Below are positions 1-9,487 of a DNA stretch of 64,000 nucleotides, piece by piece. Both the position numbers and the translations under genes were made by a program. The notes beneath the pieces are model-generated. The model was not told the origin of the DNA. It did not search any database and saw only the letters and a program-made list of their open reading frames with translations. Each line of letters starts with the position of its first letter. Position 1 is the first letter of the stretch. The stretch is from Shewanella sp. UCD-KL12 (lineage in GTDB: Bacteria > Pseudomonadota > Gammaproteobacteria > Enterobacterales > Shewanellaceae). The DNA is taken from assembly GCF_001957125.1 (NCBI RefSeq), contig NZ_MPHJ01000002.1:248001-312000 (forward strand), in the 5' to 3' direction.

Positions 1-2385
1 TCAGATATGCTGGAAATCCTCAAAGGCACCGTCCCTTCATTAAATGTTCACTCCAATCCAATCAGTGATGCAGCCAGCTTAGTAAGGCCCGCTAATTTGC
101 GTGGATTGCCTGCGGATAGCACCCTGATTTTACTTAATGGCAAACGTCGTCATCGCTCATCGGTGATCGCCTTTTTAGGTGGCGGCATAAACGATGGCGC
201 CCATGGCCCTGATATCTCAGTGATCCCAAGCGCTGCATTGAAGCAGGTTGAGGTGTTACGTGATGGCGCCGCCGCGCAATATGGTTCAGATGCTATTGCT
301 GGTGTGATTAACTTTGTACTGAAAGATGATGCCGAAGGGGGCTCCATAGAGGCGAAAGCTGGGGAGTATTACGAAGGCGATGGTACTACAACAGAGATCA
401 ACGGTAATGTGGGTATGCCACTGACTGAAGATGGCTTTGTTAACTTAAGTTTTCAGTATAAAAACTCAGATCCAACCAGCCGAAGTGTGCAACGTGCCGA
501 TGCAGCTGCGTTCGATGCTGCAGGCTTGAATGTTGAAAACCCTGCTCAAGTATGGGGCTCTCCAGAGATTAAAGATGATATCTCAGTGTTTGCAAATATA
601 GGTCTAGATCTCGATGATAAGTCTCAGGCCTATCTGTTTGGTAACTACTCAGAGCGAGATGTAAAAGGGGGCTTCTATTACCGTAACCCTCATACGCGCC
701 CTGGTGTGTACTCTAATGATGATGGTGAAACCCTATTAGTTGGCGATTTAACCCCAGGCCCTGTTGGCCAGGTTAATGAAGGATTAGGTATGGGGGATGG
801 CATCAGTTGTCCAACAATCAATATCACTTCAGCCAATGTCACTCAGCAGCAAGATTATATCGACGGGGTGCAAAATAACCCTAACTGTTTTGCTTTTAAC
901 GAGATGAATGGACTCGCTGCCGGGTTTACCCCTAACTTTGGTGGCAATATTGTTGATACCTCGATTGTTGCCGGAACAAAGGGCGAGTTTGAAATAGAGT
1001 GGCTTGAGGGCGTGCTTTATGACTTTAGTGGTTCATATGGCCAAAACGAGTCGAGCTATAAGATCACTAATACCTTAAATGCGTCGATGGGCGCTGATTC
1101 TCCACGTGATTTCAATCCTGGTAAGTACACTCAATCTGAGTGGAATTTTAATGCGGATTTCGTCAAGTTTGTCGATTGGGGCATGGAAGATGATGTCAGC
1201 TTAGCGGGGGGACTCGAATGGCATGAGGAGACCTTTGAAGTCACTGCTGGTGATGAAGCCTCATTTAAAGTTGGCCCCTTAACCTCTCAAGGCTTTGGTA
1301 TCGGCTCTAATGGATTCCCAGGTTTTCAGCCATCAGCCGCAGGTGAATATACGCGCCGTAACTCAGCCGCTTACATAGATGCGAGTTTACCAATCACAGA
1401 TGCACTGCTCGCTGAGCTAGCTGTACGTTATGAAGGTTATGAGACCTTTGGTTCAACTGTTAACTATAAAATTGCAGCGAACTATAACCTGTTTGATGAG
1501 TTATCTGTTCGAGGCTCATTTAACACAGGTTTTCGTGCACCCACAGTAGGTCAGGCTAATGTCAGTAATGTGCAGACCAACCTAGATGACGGTGTGCTAG
1601 TTGATTCGGCGTTATTGCCACCAACAAACCCAATCTCTGTTCAGTTAGGTGGTACTGAGTTGTCACCGGAAGAGTCACAAAGTTATACCTTAGGGGCGGT
1701 TTATACCCAAGGTGATTTCTTTATGACGCTTGATTACTACAATATTCAAGTTGAAGACCGTATTAGTCAGTCGGATAAAATCACGTTAACTGATGCAGAT
1801 AAAGCGGCGCTGAAAGAGGCGGGTGTACCGAATGTTGATGGGTTATCTCAGGTCAGCTTTTTTACTAATGACTTTGATACCACAACCCAAGGGGTAGATA
1901 TTGTCGCTAACTATACCGCTGAGCTTTTTGCGGGTGATTCAAGCTTCTCTCTGGCGTATAACTGGAATGAAACGCAAGTTGATCGCTTTTCTGATATTAC
2001 CGGTGACTTTAAAGTTCAGCGCCTAGAGGAAGATCTCCCTAAACACAGAGCGACCTTTACTTGGGGACAGAACTGGGACAATTTTGGCCTGTTTACGCGT
2101 GTTAATTACTACGGTGAATACCAAGGCGTTCACGTTGACTATGATGCAACTGTGATTACCGGCAGTGCTGCAGTAACCGTTGATATGGAGCTGAGTTACT
2201 TTATCAATGAAGCGTTCACTGTGGCTATCGGTGCGCAAAATCTATTTGACCAACAAGCTGATGAGGTTGATTTTGAAGAGAGCACAGGTATTCCTAATAA
2301 CGAGTGGGGCGGCAAGTATTATGAGACTTCACCTTTCGGTTTTAACGGTGGTTACTACTACCTAAAAGGCTCATATAGCTTCTAG
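1..2385 (+). CDS. TonB-dependent outer-membrane receptor, 5' end outside the window
   Basis: The reading frame is open from base 1, so signal peptide, TonB box and the first part of the plug lie upstream. The visible part starts in the plug: VEVLRDGAAAQYGSDAIAGV (about residues 80-98) is the conserved end of the plug before the barrel. About 680 residues of barrel follow, with many alternating aromatic strands, and the protein ends in GSYSF with the terminal Phe expected of an outer-membrane beta barrel. Known for the family: energised uptake of siderophores, vitamin B12, sugars or peptides. Nothing here defines the substrate. A strong terminator follows 21 bp after the stop. Confidence 0.93.
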   Translation, partial: SDMLEILKGTVPSLNVHSNPISDAASLVRPANLRGLPADSTLILLNGKRRHRSSVIAFLGGGINDGAHGPDISVIPSAALKQVEVLRDGAAAQYGSDAIAGVINFVLKDDAEGGSIEAKAGEYYEGDGTTTEINGNVGMPLTEDGFVNLSFQYKNSDPTSRSVQRADAAAFDAAGLNVENPAQVWGSPEIKDDISVFANIGLDLDDKSQAYLFGNYSERDVKGGFYYRNPHTRPGVYSNDDGETLLVGDLTPGPVGQVNEGLGMGDGISCPTINITSANVTQQQDYIDGVQNNPNCFAFNEMNGLAAGFTPNFGGNIVDTSIVAGTKGEFEIEWLEGVLYDFSGSYGQNESSYKITNTLNASMGADSPRDFNPGKYTQSEWNFNADFVKFVDWGMEDDVSLAGGLEWHEETFEVTAGDEASFKVGPLTSQGFGIGSNGFPGFQPSAAGEYTRRNSAAYIDASLPITDALLAELAVRYEGYETFGSTVNYKIAANYNLFDELSVRGSFNTGFRAPTVGQANVSNVQTNLDDGVLVDSALLPPTNPISVQLGGTELSPEESQSYTLGAVYTQGDFFMTLDYYNIQVEDRISQSDKITLTDADKAALKEAGVPNVDGLSQVSFFTNDFDTTTQGVDIVANYTAELFAGDSSFSLAYNWNETQVDRFSDITGDFKVQRLEEDLPKHRATFTWGQNWDNFGLFTRVNYYGEYQGVHVDYDATVITGSAAVTVDMELSYFINEAFTVAIGAQNLFDQQADEVDFEESTGIPNNEWGGKYYETSPFGFNGGYYYLKGSYSF

Positions 2386-2406
2386 TCTATAACGATGAGT
2401 AAACCA

Positions 2407-2434
2407 AGCCCCGCCATTGCGGGGCTTTTTATTG
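2407..2434 (+). terminator. Rho-independent terminator after the TonB receptor
   Basis: Nine-bp perfect stem AAGCCCCGC/GCGGGGCTT (2407-2415 and 2420-2428) with a CATT loop and a T-rich tail. It directly follows the receptor stop codon. Confidence 0.9.
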
Positions 2435-2498
2435 CTGGTGTTAGTAAGGTATATTGAGCGTCCTCAAGTTTAGTGTTCATGAAAGGTTAGGAAAAGGT

Positions 2499-3113
2499 AT
2501 GAGTTTTACTGCTTGGCTAAGTTTAGTTGCCATCTGTTGTTTAGGCGCCATGTCACCGGGGCCGAGCTTAGCTATGGTGGTGCGGCACACCTTAGGTGGT
2601 GGTCGGGGTAAGGGAATAATCTGTGCCTGGGCACACTCTATCGGTATCGGTGTTTATGCGTTAGTCACCTTGCTTGGCTTAGCTGTGGTGCTTAAACAAG
2701 CGCCCATGGTATTTAATGCTATCGCCATCATAGGGGCGCTTTATCTAGCCTGGATGGGCGTACAAGCGTTGCGCTCAAAAGGTGGCATGTCAGAAAAGTT
2801 AGCGGCAGGTAAGTCAACAGATGCGCTAACTGCTGCGCGAGACGGTTTAGCTATTTCACTGTTCAACCCTAAGATATTACTGTTTTTCTTAGCGCTTTTT
2901 AGTCAGTTTGTGATGGCAGCTGATAGTCTATGGGGGCAGTCATTAATCGTCTTTACCCCTTTAGTCATTGACGGTTTATGGTACACAGTGATTGCCTTGG
3001 TACTTTCACATAAGTCGGTATTACCTAAGCTTAGGGAGAAGGCAGCACTTATCGATAAGTTATCAGGTGTGGTGCTCATTCTATTAGCTGTGCGAGTGAT
3101 AGTGACAATATAG
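2499..3113 (+). CDS. LysE/RhtB family amino-acid exporter
   Basis: A ~204-residue integral membrane protein with about six hydrophobic segments and the LysE-family signature MSPGPSLAMV near the N-terminus. Family members export amino acids or derivatives across the inner membrane; the substrate cannot be read from sequence. The ATG at 2499 is chosen because AGG/GGAAAAGG lies just upstream and the protein then begins MSFTAWLSLVAICCLG, as usual for this family; the frame is open further upstream to a TTG at 2454. It stands alone. Confidence 0.88.
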   Translation: MSFTAWLSLVAICCLGAMSPGPSLAMVVRHTLGGGRGKGIICAWAHSIGIGVYALVTLLGLAVVLKQAPMVFNAIAIIGALYLAWMGVQALRSKGGMSEKLAAGKSTDALTAARDGLAISLFNPKILLFFLALFSQFVMAADSLWGQSLIVFTPLVIDGLWYTVIALVLSHKSVLPKLREKAALIDKLSGVVLILLAVRVIVTI

Positions 3114-3124
3114 CTTTCTAGCTT

Positions 3125-3183
3125 TCGAAGGGGGAGGTTTCGAAGGAAGAGGTTTCGAAGGAAGAGGTTTCGAGGGGGAGGCG
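3125..3183. repeat. Four tandem copies of a ~15-bp unit
   Basis: The unit reads approximately TTTCGAAGGAAGAGG and occurs four times with small changes (AAGGGGGAGG, AAGGAAGAGG twice, AGGGGGAGG). It sits right after the lysE-family stop. Confidence 0.8.
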
Positions 3184-3185
3184 TT

Positions 3186-3213
3186 AGTTCCTAGGCTCTA
3201 GCGCCTAGGAACT
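3186..3213. repeat. Perfect 11-bp inverted repeat
   Basis: AGTTCCTAGGC (3186-3196) and GCCTAGGAACT (3203-3213) with a 6-nt loop. It lies between convergent genes. There is no clean T-run, so terminator function is only possible. A related CCTAG-centred palindrome occurs at 10300-10342. Confidence 0.75.
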
Positions 3214-3224
3214 CGATAATTCTT

Positions 3225-3545
3225 TTAGCTAGTAAAAACCTGAACCGCTTCATCTTTAGCTGGTTCTTGCTCTTTAGACATTGGCGGGTTTTTAATATGG
3301 TCATCTAAATTGTCGTTGAGCATCTCTTTATATTCTTTGCTAAACCACTCTAGTGCATTTTCTTTTTCTGCTGCAAGATCAGCAGATTTTAGTGCAGCTT
3401 CAAATGCATTGAAACGTGATGCTGCGAAGCGCATTGCAGTACCTACTTTACTAACATCTTGTTCTTTAGCACTTAACTCATTGGCAAGGGCAATAAATTG
3501 ATCGGCTAACTGAAAGATAGTGGTCTCTTTTTCTGCTTCTGACAT
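3225..3545 (-). CDS. DUF3144-like protein
   Basis: A 106-residue soluble acidic protein. The pattern FQLADQFIALANELSAKE followed by an amphipathic helical region (VGTAMRFAASRFNAFEA) and a disordered Lys/Glu/Pro-rich tail fits the DUF3144 family of gammaproteobacterial proteins of unknown role. The family call is from memory of the pattern, not a search. No operon partner: the pilin-like gene upstream is on the same strand but ~200 bp away. Confidence 0.65.
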   Translation of the reverse strand: MSEAEKETTIFQLADQFIALANELSAKEQDVSKVGTAMRFAASRFNAFEAALKSADLAAEKENALEWFSKEYKEMLNDNLDDHIKNPPMSKEQEPAKDEAVQVFTS

Positions 3546-3662
3546 GGTGCTCTCACTGTTTAATTAGTATGAAATAGTAATTTTAATGGTCGAATATTAC
3601 CGTAAATTAGCCATTAATGAAGCATTGATGTCATTTATATGAGATCTGGGTCAGGATCTGTG

Positions 3663-3690
3663 ACGAGCTACGAGCTACGAGCTACGAGCT
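3663..3690. repeat. 7-bp tandem repeat (ACGAGCT x4)
   Basis: Four exact head-to-tail copies of ACGAGCT between the DUF3144 gene and the pilin gene. Similar 7-bp runs occur at 11616-11650. Confidence 0.85.
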
Positions 3691-3744
3691 GTTACTCGTG
3701 ACTCGATACTTTCTTAGCTTTTTTGGTGATCGAGGCTTTCTTTG

Positions 3745-4278
3745 TTAGCTTTGTGGGTCTGAATCAATAGTCACGCTGCCGTCACGGGAGTCGTAAGTGA
3801 TACTCAGATTCGTGTTCGCACTGTAATCATAGCGACATTGGTTTATTGCAAAGTAGTCGGCTTTATAGTCTGTTTCATCATTAGTGTTTAACGCAGAAAC
3901 TGTTGGTTCATCACCCTGAAAAACGGTTTGCCATACTGAGATACAATCTTCAACATTGTCTAACTGTGGTGATGCTTCATCGTCGGTAAAGTAATGTTGA
4001 GCAGGCCAGCCTGCATCATTAAAGTCCATTTCACCGTCTTCACCTTCACCAAAGGTTGGCAAGTTTTCAGCAGGTCCCGAACCAACCCGAACAGCCCAAG
4101 CTGAGTGGGCCAAATTAATGCCTGACTTAAATGCTCCACCAGTGCCTTTCACCGCAGAGACGTGAGCATCTTCAGAAAGATTAATAAACTTGGGGAGGGC
4201 GACCACGGAGAGGATTCCAAGTATAATAATGACCACAACAAGCTCAATTAAGGTGAAGCCTGCAGCGCGAAGTTGCAT
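3745..4278 (-). CDS. Orphan type IV pilin-like protein (class III signal)
   Basis: Starting at 4278 the ~177-residue protein begins with a short basic leader MQLRAAG, then F+TLIELVVVIIILGIL, the prepilin peptidase site and hydrophobic stalk of type IV pilins and pseudopilins (Glu at +5). The frame is open 13 codons further upstream, but a longer leader is unnecessary. The part after the stalk (ALPKFINLSEDAHVSAVKGT, with two Cys flanking the C-terminal loop) resembles MSHA-type pilins. No pilus or secretion genes are nearby, so it would have to use machinery encoded elsewhere. It is divergent from ung across a repeat-filled spacer. Confidence 0.8.
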   Translation of the reverse strand: MQLRAAGFTLIELVVVIIILGILSVVALPKFINLSEDAHVSAVKGTGGAFKSGINLAHSAWAVRVGSGPAENLPTFGEGEDGEMDFNDAGWPAQHYFTDDEASPQLDNVEDCISVWQTVFQGDEPTVSALNTNDETDYKADYFAINQCRYDYSANTNLSITYDSRDGSVTIDSDPQS

Positions 4279-4364
4279 AGGTCGAGCATGTTTATTGGGT
4301 GACAAAAAGCAATACATCAGGGCATAAACCGTATCTTGTTCGATATTGTAATTGTAACACTTTT

Positions 4365-4745
4365 ATCTATTTTAAAACTATAAGTGGCTTCTTCTGCTAA
4401 TGATTTTTTAAGAAGGCCCTGCAAGTATCGTTGTAATTGTAAGTATCGATATCTATTTTAAAACTATAAGTGGGCTCTTCTGCTACTGCTTTTTTAAGAA
4501 GGCCCTGTAGGTCTCTAGAAGTGTAAGTATCGTTGTAATTGTAAGTATCGATATCTATTTTAAAACTATAAGCGGACTCTTCTGAGAATGATTTTTTAAG
4601 AAGGCCCTGTAGGTCTCTCTAGAAATGTAGGTATCGTTGTAATTGTAAGTATCAATATCTATTTTAAAACTATAAGCGGCTTCTTTTGTGAATGATTTTT
4701 TAAGAAGGCGGTGTCGATTTCACTATTAATGTAAGTATCAATATC
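4365..4745. repeat. Four ~90-105-bp imperfect tandem repeats in the pilin-ung spacer
   Basis: Units begin with ATCTATTTTAAAACTATAAG at about 4365, 4451, 4553 and 4657. Each carries a GGCTTCTT / AAGAAGGCC inverted pair around a T-rich loop, followed by variants of GTAAGTATCGTTGTAATTG. The array fills nearly the whole divergent spacer between the pilin-like gene and ung. Spacing of 86-104 bp and internal substitutions indicate old duplications rather than a recent array. Confidence 0.85.
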
Positions 4746-4787
4746 TCTTTCACTATCTCTATCAAACTTAGTATCGCTGAGGAAATA

Positions 4788-5456
4788 ATGACTTTGTGTA
4801 CAGACTGGAACACTTTTATTGAAGCTGAGAAAGGCTTAACCTATTACCAGCAGCTAGCATCCTTTGTTCAAGGCGAGCGAGACTCAGATAAGTCGATATT
4901 CCCTCCACAGGATGAAGTTTTTACCGCCTTTGAGAAAACGCCCCTCGATAAGGTGAGGGTGGTGATTATAGGCCAAGATCCATACCACGGACCGGATCAA
5001 GCCCATGGGCTTTGTTTTTCGGTCAAGCATGGTATTAAAACGCCGCCATCATTGGTCAATATGTATAAAGAGTTAAACACCGATATACCGGGTTTTACTA
5101 TACCTGAGCATGGCCATCTATCGAGCTGGGCCGAGCAAGGTGTGTTGATGCTCAACACGGTATTAACGGTTGAGCAGGGCAAGGCACACTCTCATGCTAA
5201 ATCTGGCTGGGAAGTTTTTACAACCCATGCCCTAGAGCTGCTGAATCAACAAAGTACGCCTATCATCTTCATTTTGTGGGGGGCTCATGCGATTAAGAAG
5301 GGCAAGGTGATCACAGCGCAGCATCATCACGTGCTGACAGGCCCACATCCTTCGCCGTTATCGGCTTACCGTGGTTTCTTTGGTTGTAAGCATTTTTCTA
5401 AAACCAATGAGCTGCTAGTTTCGTTAGGCACCAAGCCGATCGAATGGCAGGTATAA
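4788..5456 (+). CDS. ung: Uracil-DNA glycosylase
   Basis: Base-excision repair enzyme that removes uracil from DNA. The 222-residue length is typical. GQDPYHG carries the water-activating Asp64, and [18 protein letters not shown] carries catalytic His187, both at the same numbers as in E. coli Ung. The ATG at 4788 is preceded by GAGGAAATA, a good ribosome binding site. It is monocistronic, with a 470-bp gap to the collagenase start. Confidence 0.98.
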   Translation: MTLCTDWNTFIEAEKGLTYYQQLASFVQGERDSDKSIFPPQDEVFTAFEKTPLDKVRVVIIGQDPYHGPDQAHGLCFSVKHGIKTPPSLVNMYKELNTDIPGFTIPEHGHLSSWAEQGVLMLNTVLTVEQGKAHSHAKSGWEVFTTHALELLNQQSTPIIFILWGAHAIKKGKVITAQHHHVLTGPHPSPLSAYRGFFGCKHFSKTNELLVSLGTKPIEWQV

Positions 5457-5925
5457 ATAGTAGTTAGAAATAAAAGCTAAGCAGGTTTTTAAGCTCAGGT
5501 CATTCCTGTATGCCTCTGATCGGAATCCTGCTTTAGCGCCTTACTGCCTGACAATCCTAAACTCCTTTCTTTATTTAACACTTTTCTACTAGCCGTTTGG
5601 TCTATAACTATTGCTGCATTTGAGCAAATTGATGCTCAATCCTTCCGTAAACCGCCTCATAAACCGCTTAAAAAACCTTGCATGAATAAAATTAACTTGA
5701 TCTGGGATATTGTATAAAATATAACTATATGGCAACAAGGTTTTAACAACTAGTGTTTTTGCCTCGTGTTATAGCGCGGATTAAGACGACTCGATAAGAC
5801 TGAATGTTCAGATGAATCACAATCAAATAATCAAAAAGTGATCATCGTAACTTGCTAATAAATATTTATTTTATGTCATGTGGTTAGTCAGTTTGATGTC
5901 GGCTATTACAAATTGGAGAGATATA
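5457..5925. other. Intergenic region, no gene seen
   Basis: About 470 bp of AT-rich sequence between ung and the collagenase gene. I see no RNA gene, clear terminator or convincing sigma-70 promoter; a TATAAAAT at 5713 has no matching -35 at normal spacing. It presumably holds the collagenase promoter. Confidence 0.5.
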
Positions 5926-8700
5926 ATGTTCAACAAGAACCTCATTATGCTGGCCTGCTCAATGGCTATTGCGCCTGCATTTGCCGACAGCTTACACAGT
6001 GAAATGCAAGGCGCAAATGCCGTTGCCGAGCAAGCCTTAGCTAATCTAGCTGTAGATAATCAAGCAATAGATAAACGAGCTTCAGCAAATAAGCCAGTTT
6101 CATTACTGCCAGGAAAAGCTGATAGTTCATTTCTATCTATGAGCTTAAGTCAGGTTAAGCAAAACAGAACAAGCTCAGCTGATAGCACTGGTATTCAAGC
6201 GCCAACTGGCATGATTGGTCAGATGGGATCTCAAGGCCCTGAGGCAGCAGCTTGTGTTGATTATGCGCAATTTGCCACTTTAACTGGCCAAGACTTGTTT
6301 GATTTTGTCCGCGCAACGGACTTTGAATGTATTTCAGATCTGTATCGAGAGAATGATGCTACTGCTGTTGCAGCTTATCAAGCCAGCAATGTCGCTGATG
6401 TTGCGAATCTCGCTAAGGATATGGCTGCCAGTTATGACAGCACGTCAGGTTCAGAGATGTTGAACTTGTTCTACTTTCTTCGTGGTGCCTTCTACATTGA
6501 GTATTACAACGATGAGTTAACTTACGCTGATAATACGGCAAGTCATGCGCTACGTGATCTGTTGATTGAGTACAGTAAAAATCCAAATTTTGCCGATACT
6601 TCATCGTCACAGGGCAATACCTTAGCTGAGTTCTTTATCGCTTGGGATAGCTCTGGCAGTTATTATGAAAGTGTTGGAGCAATCACTAACTATTTAGAAG
6701 CCTTTAGCCCTGAGCATCTTGCTAACTCAGATCATCGCTACGCACTAACTAAAGCGCTTACCACGCTTTATTACGGTAGCTGGGATGCGACCTATACTGG
6801 CGCAGCAGAAGAGCATACAGCTCTGATGGATGGCTTGCTTAAGATTGCTACTTCTGAATATATCTACAACTCAGACTATAGCTATGAGTCAACGGATGCC
6901 TTCCATGAGTTTGGTCGTTTCTATGAGTATCAAGAGTATTGGGGATTATCTGCAGCATTAAAGACACGCCTTAACGATGGTGTTGTTGAATATATGAATA
7001 ACTTCGAGCGTATGTCGAGTGAGTGGGCTGATGCTGCTGGATACCTTGAATGGTATAACCCTGGTGAATGTGAGCAGTTTGGTATCTGTGGCTGGGCCGA
7101 TGAGCTTGAAGCGACAATTTTATCAATCAACTACTCATGTAGTGACACCATAGATATACGCGCACAGCAGCTAACCAATGAGGAGTTACAAGCCTCTTGT
7201 GATCTTATGGGCGCAGAAGAGATACTGTTCCATGATGTTTTAGCCACAGGCCATCAACCTGTTGCCGATGATAATAACACCAACTTAGAGGTGAACATCT
7301 TCGATAGCTACGACGATTATGACCAGTACGCTGGCATCATCTTTGGCATTAGCACTGATAATGGTGGTATGTACTTAGAGGGTACACCGTCAGATCTTGA
7401 TAATCAGGCACGATTCATCGCCCACGAAGCCACATGGACTGATGAGATTTTAGTATGGAACTTACGTCATGAGTATGTTCATTACCTTGATGGCCGCTTT
7501 AATCAGTATGGTGCCTTTAACTATTTTGATATCGATACTGGCAAGTCAGTGTGGTGGTCAGAAGGTTTAGCTGAGTATATCTCTCATCAAAACCGTTACG
7601 ATGAAGCCGTTGAAATTGGCCGCAGCCAAAGCTTCAGCTTAAGTGAGATCCTCTCAAATACCTATGACAGTGGCAGTGAACGAGTCTATCGTTGGGGTTA
7701 CCTTGGGGTGCGCTTCCTATTTGAAAACCATAGAGCCGATGTTGAACAACTGCTTGTGCTAGCCCGTGGCGGTGATGCATCAGGCTGGTTAGATTATATC
7801 GATACTCAAATAGGCAGTAACTATGACGCTGAGTGGAACACTTGGCTATCGACTGTGACCAGTAATGATGAGCCGTTATCTGGCTGTGTGGGCGATGAGT
7901 GTCTACCTGTGCCATGCGAAGAGACAAACACTTGTCCTCCAGTACCTTGTGAAGAGACCAACTCATGTCCTGTTGAGCCATGCGAAGAGACCAACTCATG
8001 TCCACCACAAGAGTGCACCGATGAGGCCTGCGATCCAGCCAACTCAACATTAGTCGACGGTGTGGCTAAAGTTGGTGTGTCAGGTGGTATTGCTTACTAC
8101 GCAATCTGGGTACCAGAGGGAACTGACAATATCAGATTCAGTTCAACGGGTGGAGCAGGTGATGCTAACTTGTATATCAAAGCGGGTGGTTGGGCGAGCA
8201 GCGGCGATTATGATCATGCTTCTGAAAATACAGGCAATGAAGAGTCTGTACTGATTACGGCTCCAACGGGTGGTGACTATTACTATGTGACTGTTGATGG
8301 TGCATCAGATTTTGATGGCATGAACCTATTAGCTGAGCTGAACGTTGCAACAGACCCTGTGGATCCGGTTGAGCCAATTGAAGTGGTAGAGCTTGAGTCT
8401 GGTGTGCGTGTTAAGCAGCTTGCCAGTGATGATGCGCTGTACTTCAAAATCTATGTGCCTGGCGACATGAAAAAGCTTAAGTTTGTGATGTCTCGAGGCA
8501 AAGGTGAGGCGGATATGTATATTCGTTTCGGCGAAATGCCAACAGCTGACGACTATGACTTTGCTGATACTAGAGATCTTGGTCGTGAGCGTGTGGTGAT
8601 TAACCAGCCTGAAGGTGATGATTTCTATTATGTGATGCTAAAAGCCCGAGATGGTGACTTTAGCAAGATAAGACTGAAGGCAAAGATTAAGCAGCAATAA
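5926..8700 (+). CDS. Secreted microbial collagenase (peptidase M9) with two PPC domains
   Basis: The ATG at 5926 follows GGAGAG at a 5-nt spacing and starts a clean signal peptide (MFNKNLIMLACSMAIAPAFA-D); the frame runs 16 codons further upstream without such support. Residues ~75-450 are the collagenase N-terminal activator region, with the catalytic zinc motif HEYVH at 515-519 and the third ligand Glu546 in WWSEGLAEYIS. Residues ~653-707 are an unusual Cys-rich linker with repeated PCEETN(T/S)CP. Two bacterial pre-peptidase C-terminal domains follow (~709-806 and ~823-924), typical of secreted marine proteases and often removed on maturation. It likely degrades collagen or gelatin outside the cell. 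Single gene. Confidence 0.93.
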   Translation: MFNKNLIMLACSMAIAPAFADSLHSEMQGANAVAEQALANLAVDNQAIDKRASANKPVSLLPGKADSSFLSMSLSQVKQNRTSSADSTGIQAPTGMIGQMGSQGPEAAACVDYAQFATLTGQDLFDFVRATDFECISDLYRENDATAVAAYQASNVADVANLAKDMAASYDSTSGSEMLNLFYFLRGAFYIEYYNDELTYADNTASHALRDLLIEYSKNPNFADTSSSQGNTLAEFFIAWDSSGSYYESVGAITNYLEAFSPEHLANSDHRYALTKALTTLYYGSWDATYTGAAEEHTALMDGLLKIATSEYIYNSDYSYESTDAFHEFGRFYEYQEYWGLSAALKTRLNDGVVEYMNNFERMSSEWADAAGYLEWYNPGECEQFGICGWADELEATILSINYSCSDTIDIRAQQLTNEELQASCDLMGAEEILFHDVLATGHQPVADDNNTNLEVNIFDSYDDYDQYAGIIFGISTDNGGMYLEGTPSDLDNQARFIAHEATWTDEILVWNLRHEYVHYLDGRFNQYGAFNYFDIDTGKSVWWSEGLAEYISHQNRYDEAVEIGRSQSFSLSEILSNTYDSGSERVYRWGYLGVRFLFENHRADVEQLLVLARGGDASGWLDYIDTQIGSNYDAEWNTWLSTVTSNDEPLSGCVGDECLPVPCEETNTCPPVPCEETNSCPVEPCEETNSCPPQECTDEACDPANSTLVDGVAKVGVSGGIAYYAIWVPEGTDNIRFSSTGGAGDANLYIKAGGWASSGDYDHASENTGNEESVLITAPTGGDYYYVTVDGASDFDGMNLLAELNVATDPVDPVEPIEVVELESGVRVKQLASDDALYFKIYVPGDMKKLKFVMSRGKGEADMYIRFGEMPTADDYDFADTRDLGRERVVINQPEGDDFYYVMLKARDGDFSKIRLKAKIKQQ

Positions 8701-8777
8701 TGACTTTATCTAGGTAAAACACATAACCTTAGTCGTTAAATATGGAGCCAACTGGCTCCATATTTATTGGGGGAAGA

Positions 8778-9269
8778 TTAATCTGGTTGCTTGGGCAATC
8801 TATATTTATCGGCCAGTGCGCCTGTAATACGCTTGCCCGCTTTATCTAGCATAAATAACTGGTTTTCTCCGACCAGAAACTGTTTAGGTGTTTGCTGACT
8901 GGCATCCCCCATAAGGCTAATTGTGTTACCCGCAGCGCTCCATTCAAAGTTGCCGGCTTCGGTGAACACTTTAGGCTTTTGTCCCGCTTCCTCCTCACCA
9001 AGGTAAGAGGTTTCTAGCACATAGGTGTTATCTAGCTTTAGTGTCAGTACCGTGTTGATACCTTCGCAGCTCGCGCATGGCGTGATACCTGAGTATGTAC
9101 CATTCCAATCTAAGGAGGTACGACTCGTATCGCCAAGGGGAAGTTGCTCAGTTTGCGTCTGTGTTATTTGAGTGTCTGCAGCCGATGTTACTTCATCTGT
9201 ACGCTCTTGCTTTGAGCAAGCCGTTATACTGATGGCTAACAATGATAGGGTGATAAATTGCAGTTTCAT
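8778..9269 (-). CDS. NlpE-like copper-resistance/stress lipoprotein
   Basis: The 163-residue protein starts with a lipoprotein signal peptide ending in a lipobox (SITA-C at ~18). After a Ser/Thr/Gln-rich tether, residues ~55-110 carry WNGTYSGITPCASCEGI, the CxxC-containing motif of the NlpE N-terminal domain. E. coli NlpE is an outer-membrane lipoprotein that activates Cpx on surface contact, copper or redox stress. This version lacks the second OB-fold domain, as many homologues do. Divergent from the solute-binding protein gene. Confidence 0.85.
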   Translation of the reverse strand: MKLQFITLSLLAISITACSKQERTDEVTSAADTQITQTQTEQLPLGDTSRTSLDWNGTYSGITPCASCEGINTVLTLKLDNTYVLETSYLGEEEAGQKPKVFTEAGNFEWSAAGNTISLMGDASQQTPKQFLVGENQLFMLDKAGKRITGALADKYRLPKQPD

Positions 9270-9487
9270 TCTATTCCTTAACAGCTGGCTTAATGAGTGG
9301 AGAGATTAACACAAAGCGGCTTAACGGGATCAGCTCATAAGCTTAATCATTGTTAACTTAGGTTGTTAGCTATACTTTTCTCAGAACCAGATTCTTTCAA
9401 TCGCGGATTTTAAATGAGTCTGGCTTATATGACTAAAGAGTGCGGGTATTGATAATTAGGCTGATGACTGATCTTGGGAGAGAGGAT

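Noticed and set aside
7634..8254. Several overlapping frames inside the collagenase gene
   Set aside because: Arise from the repeated Cys-rich linker in other frames; the collagenase frame has clear domains.
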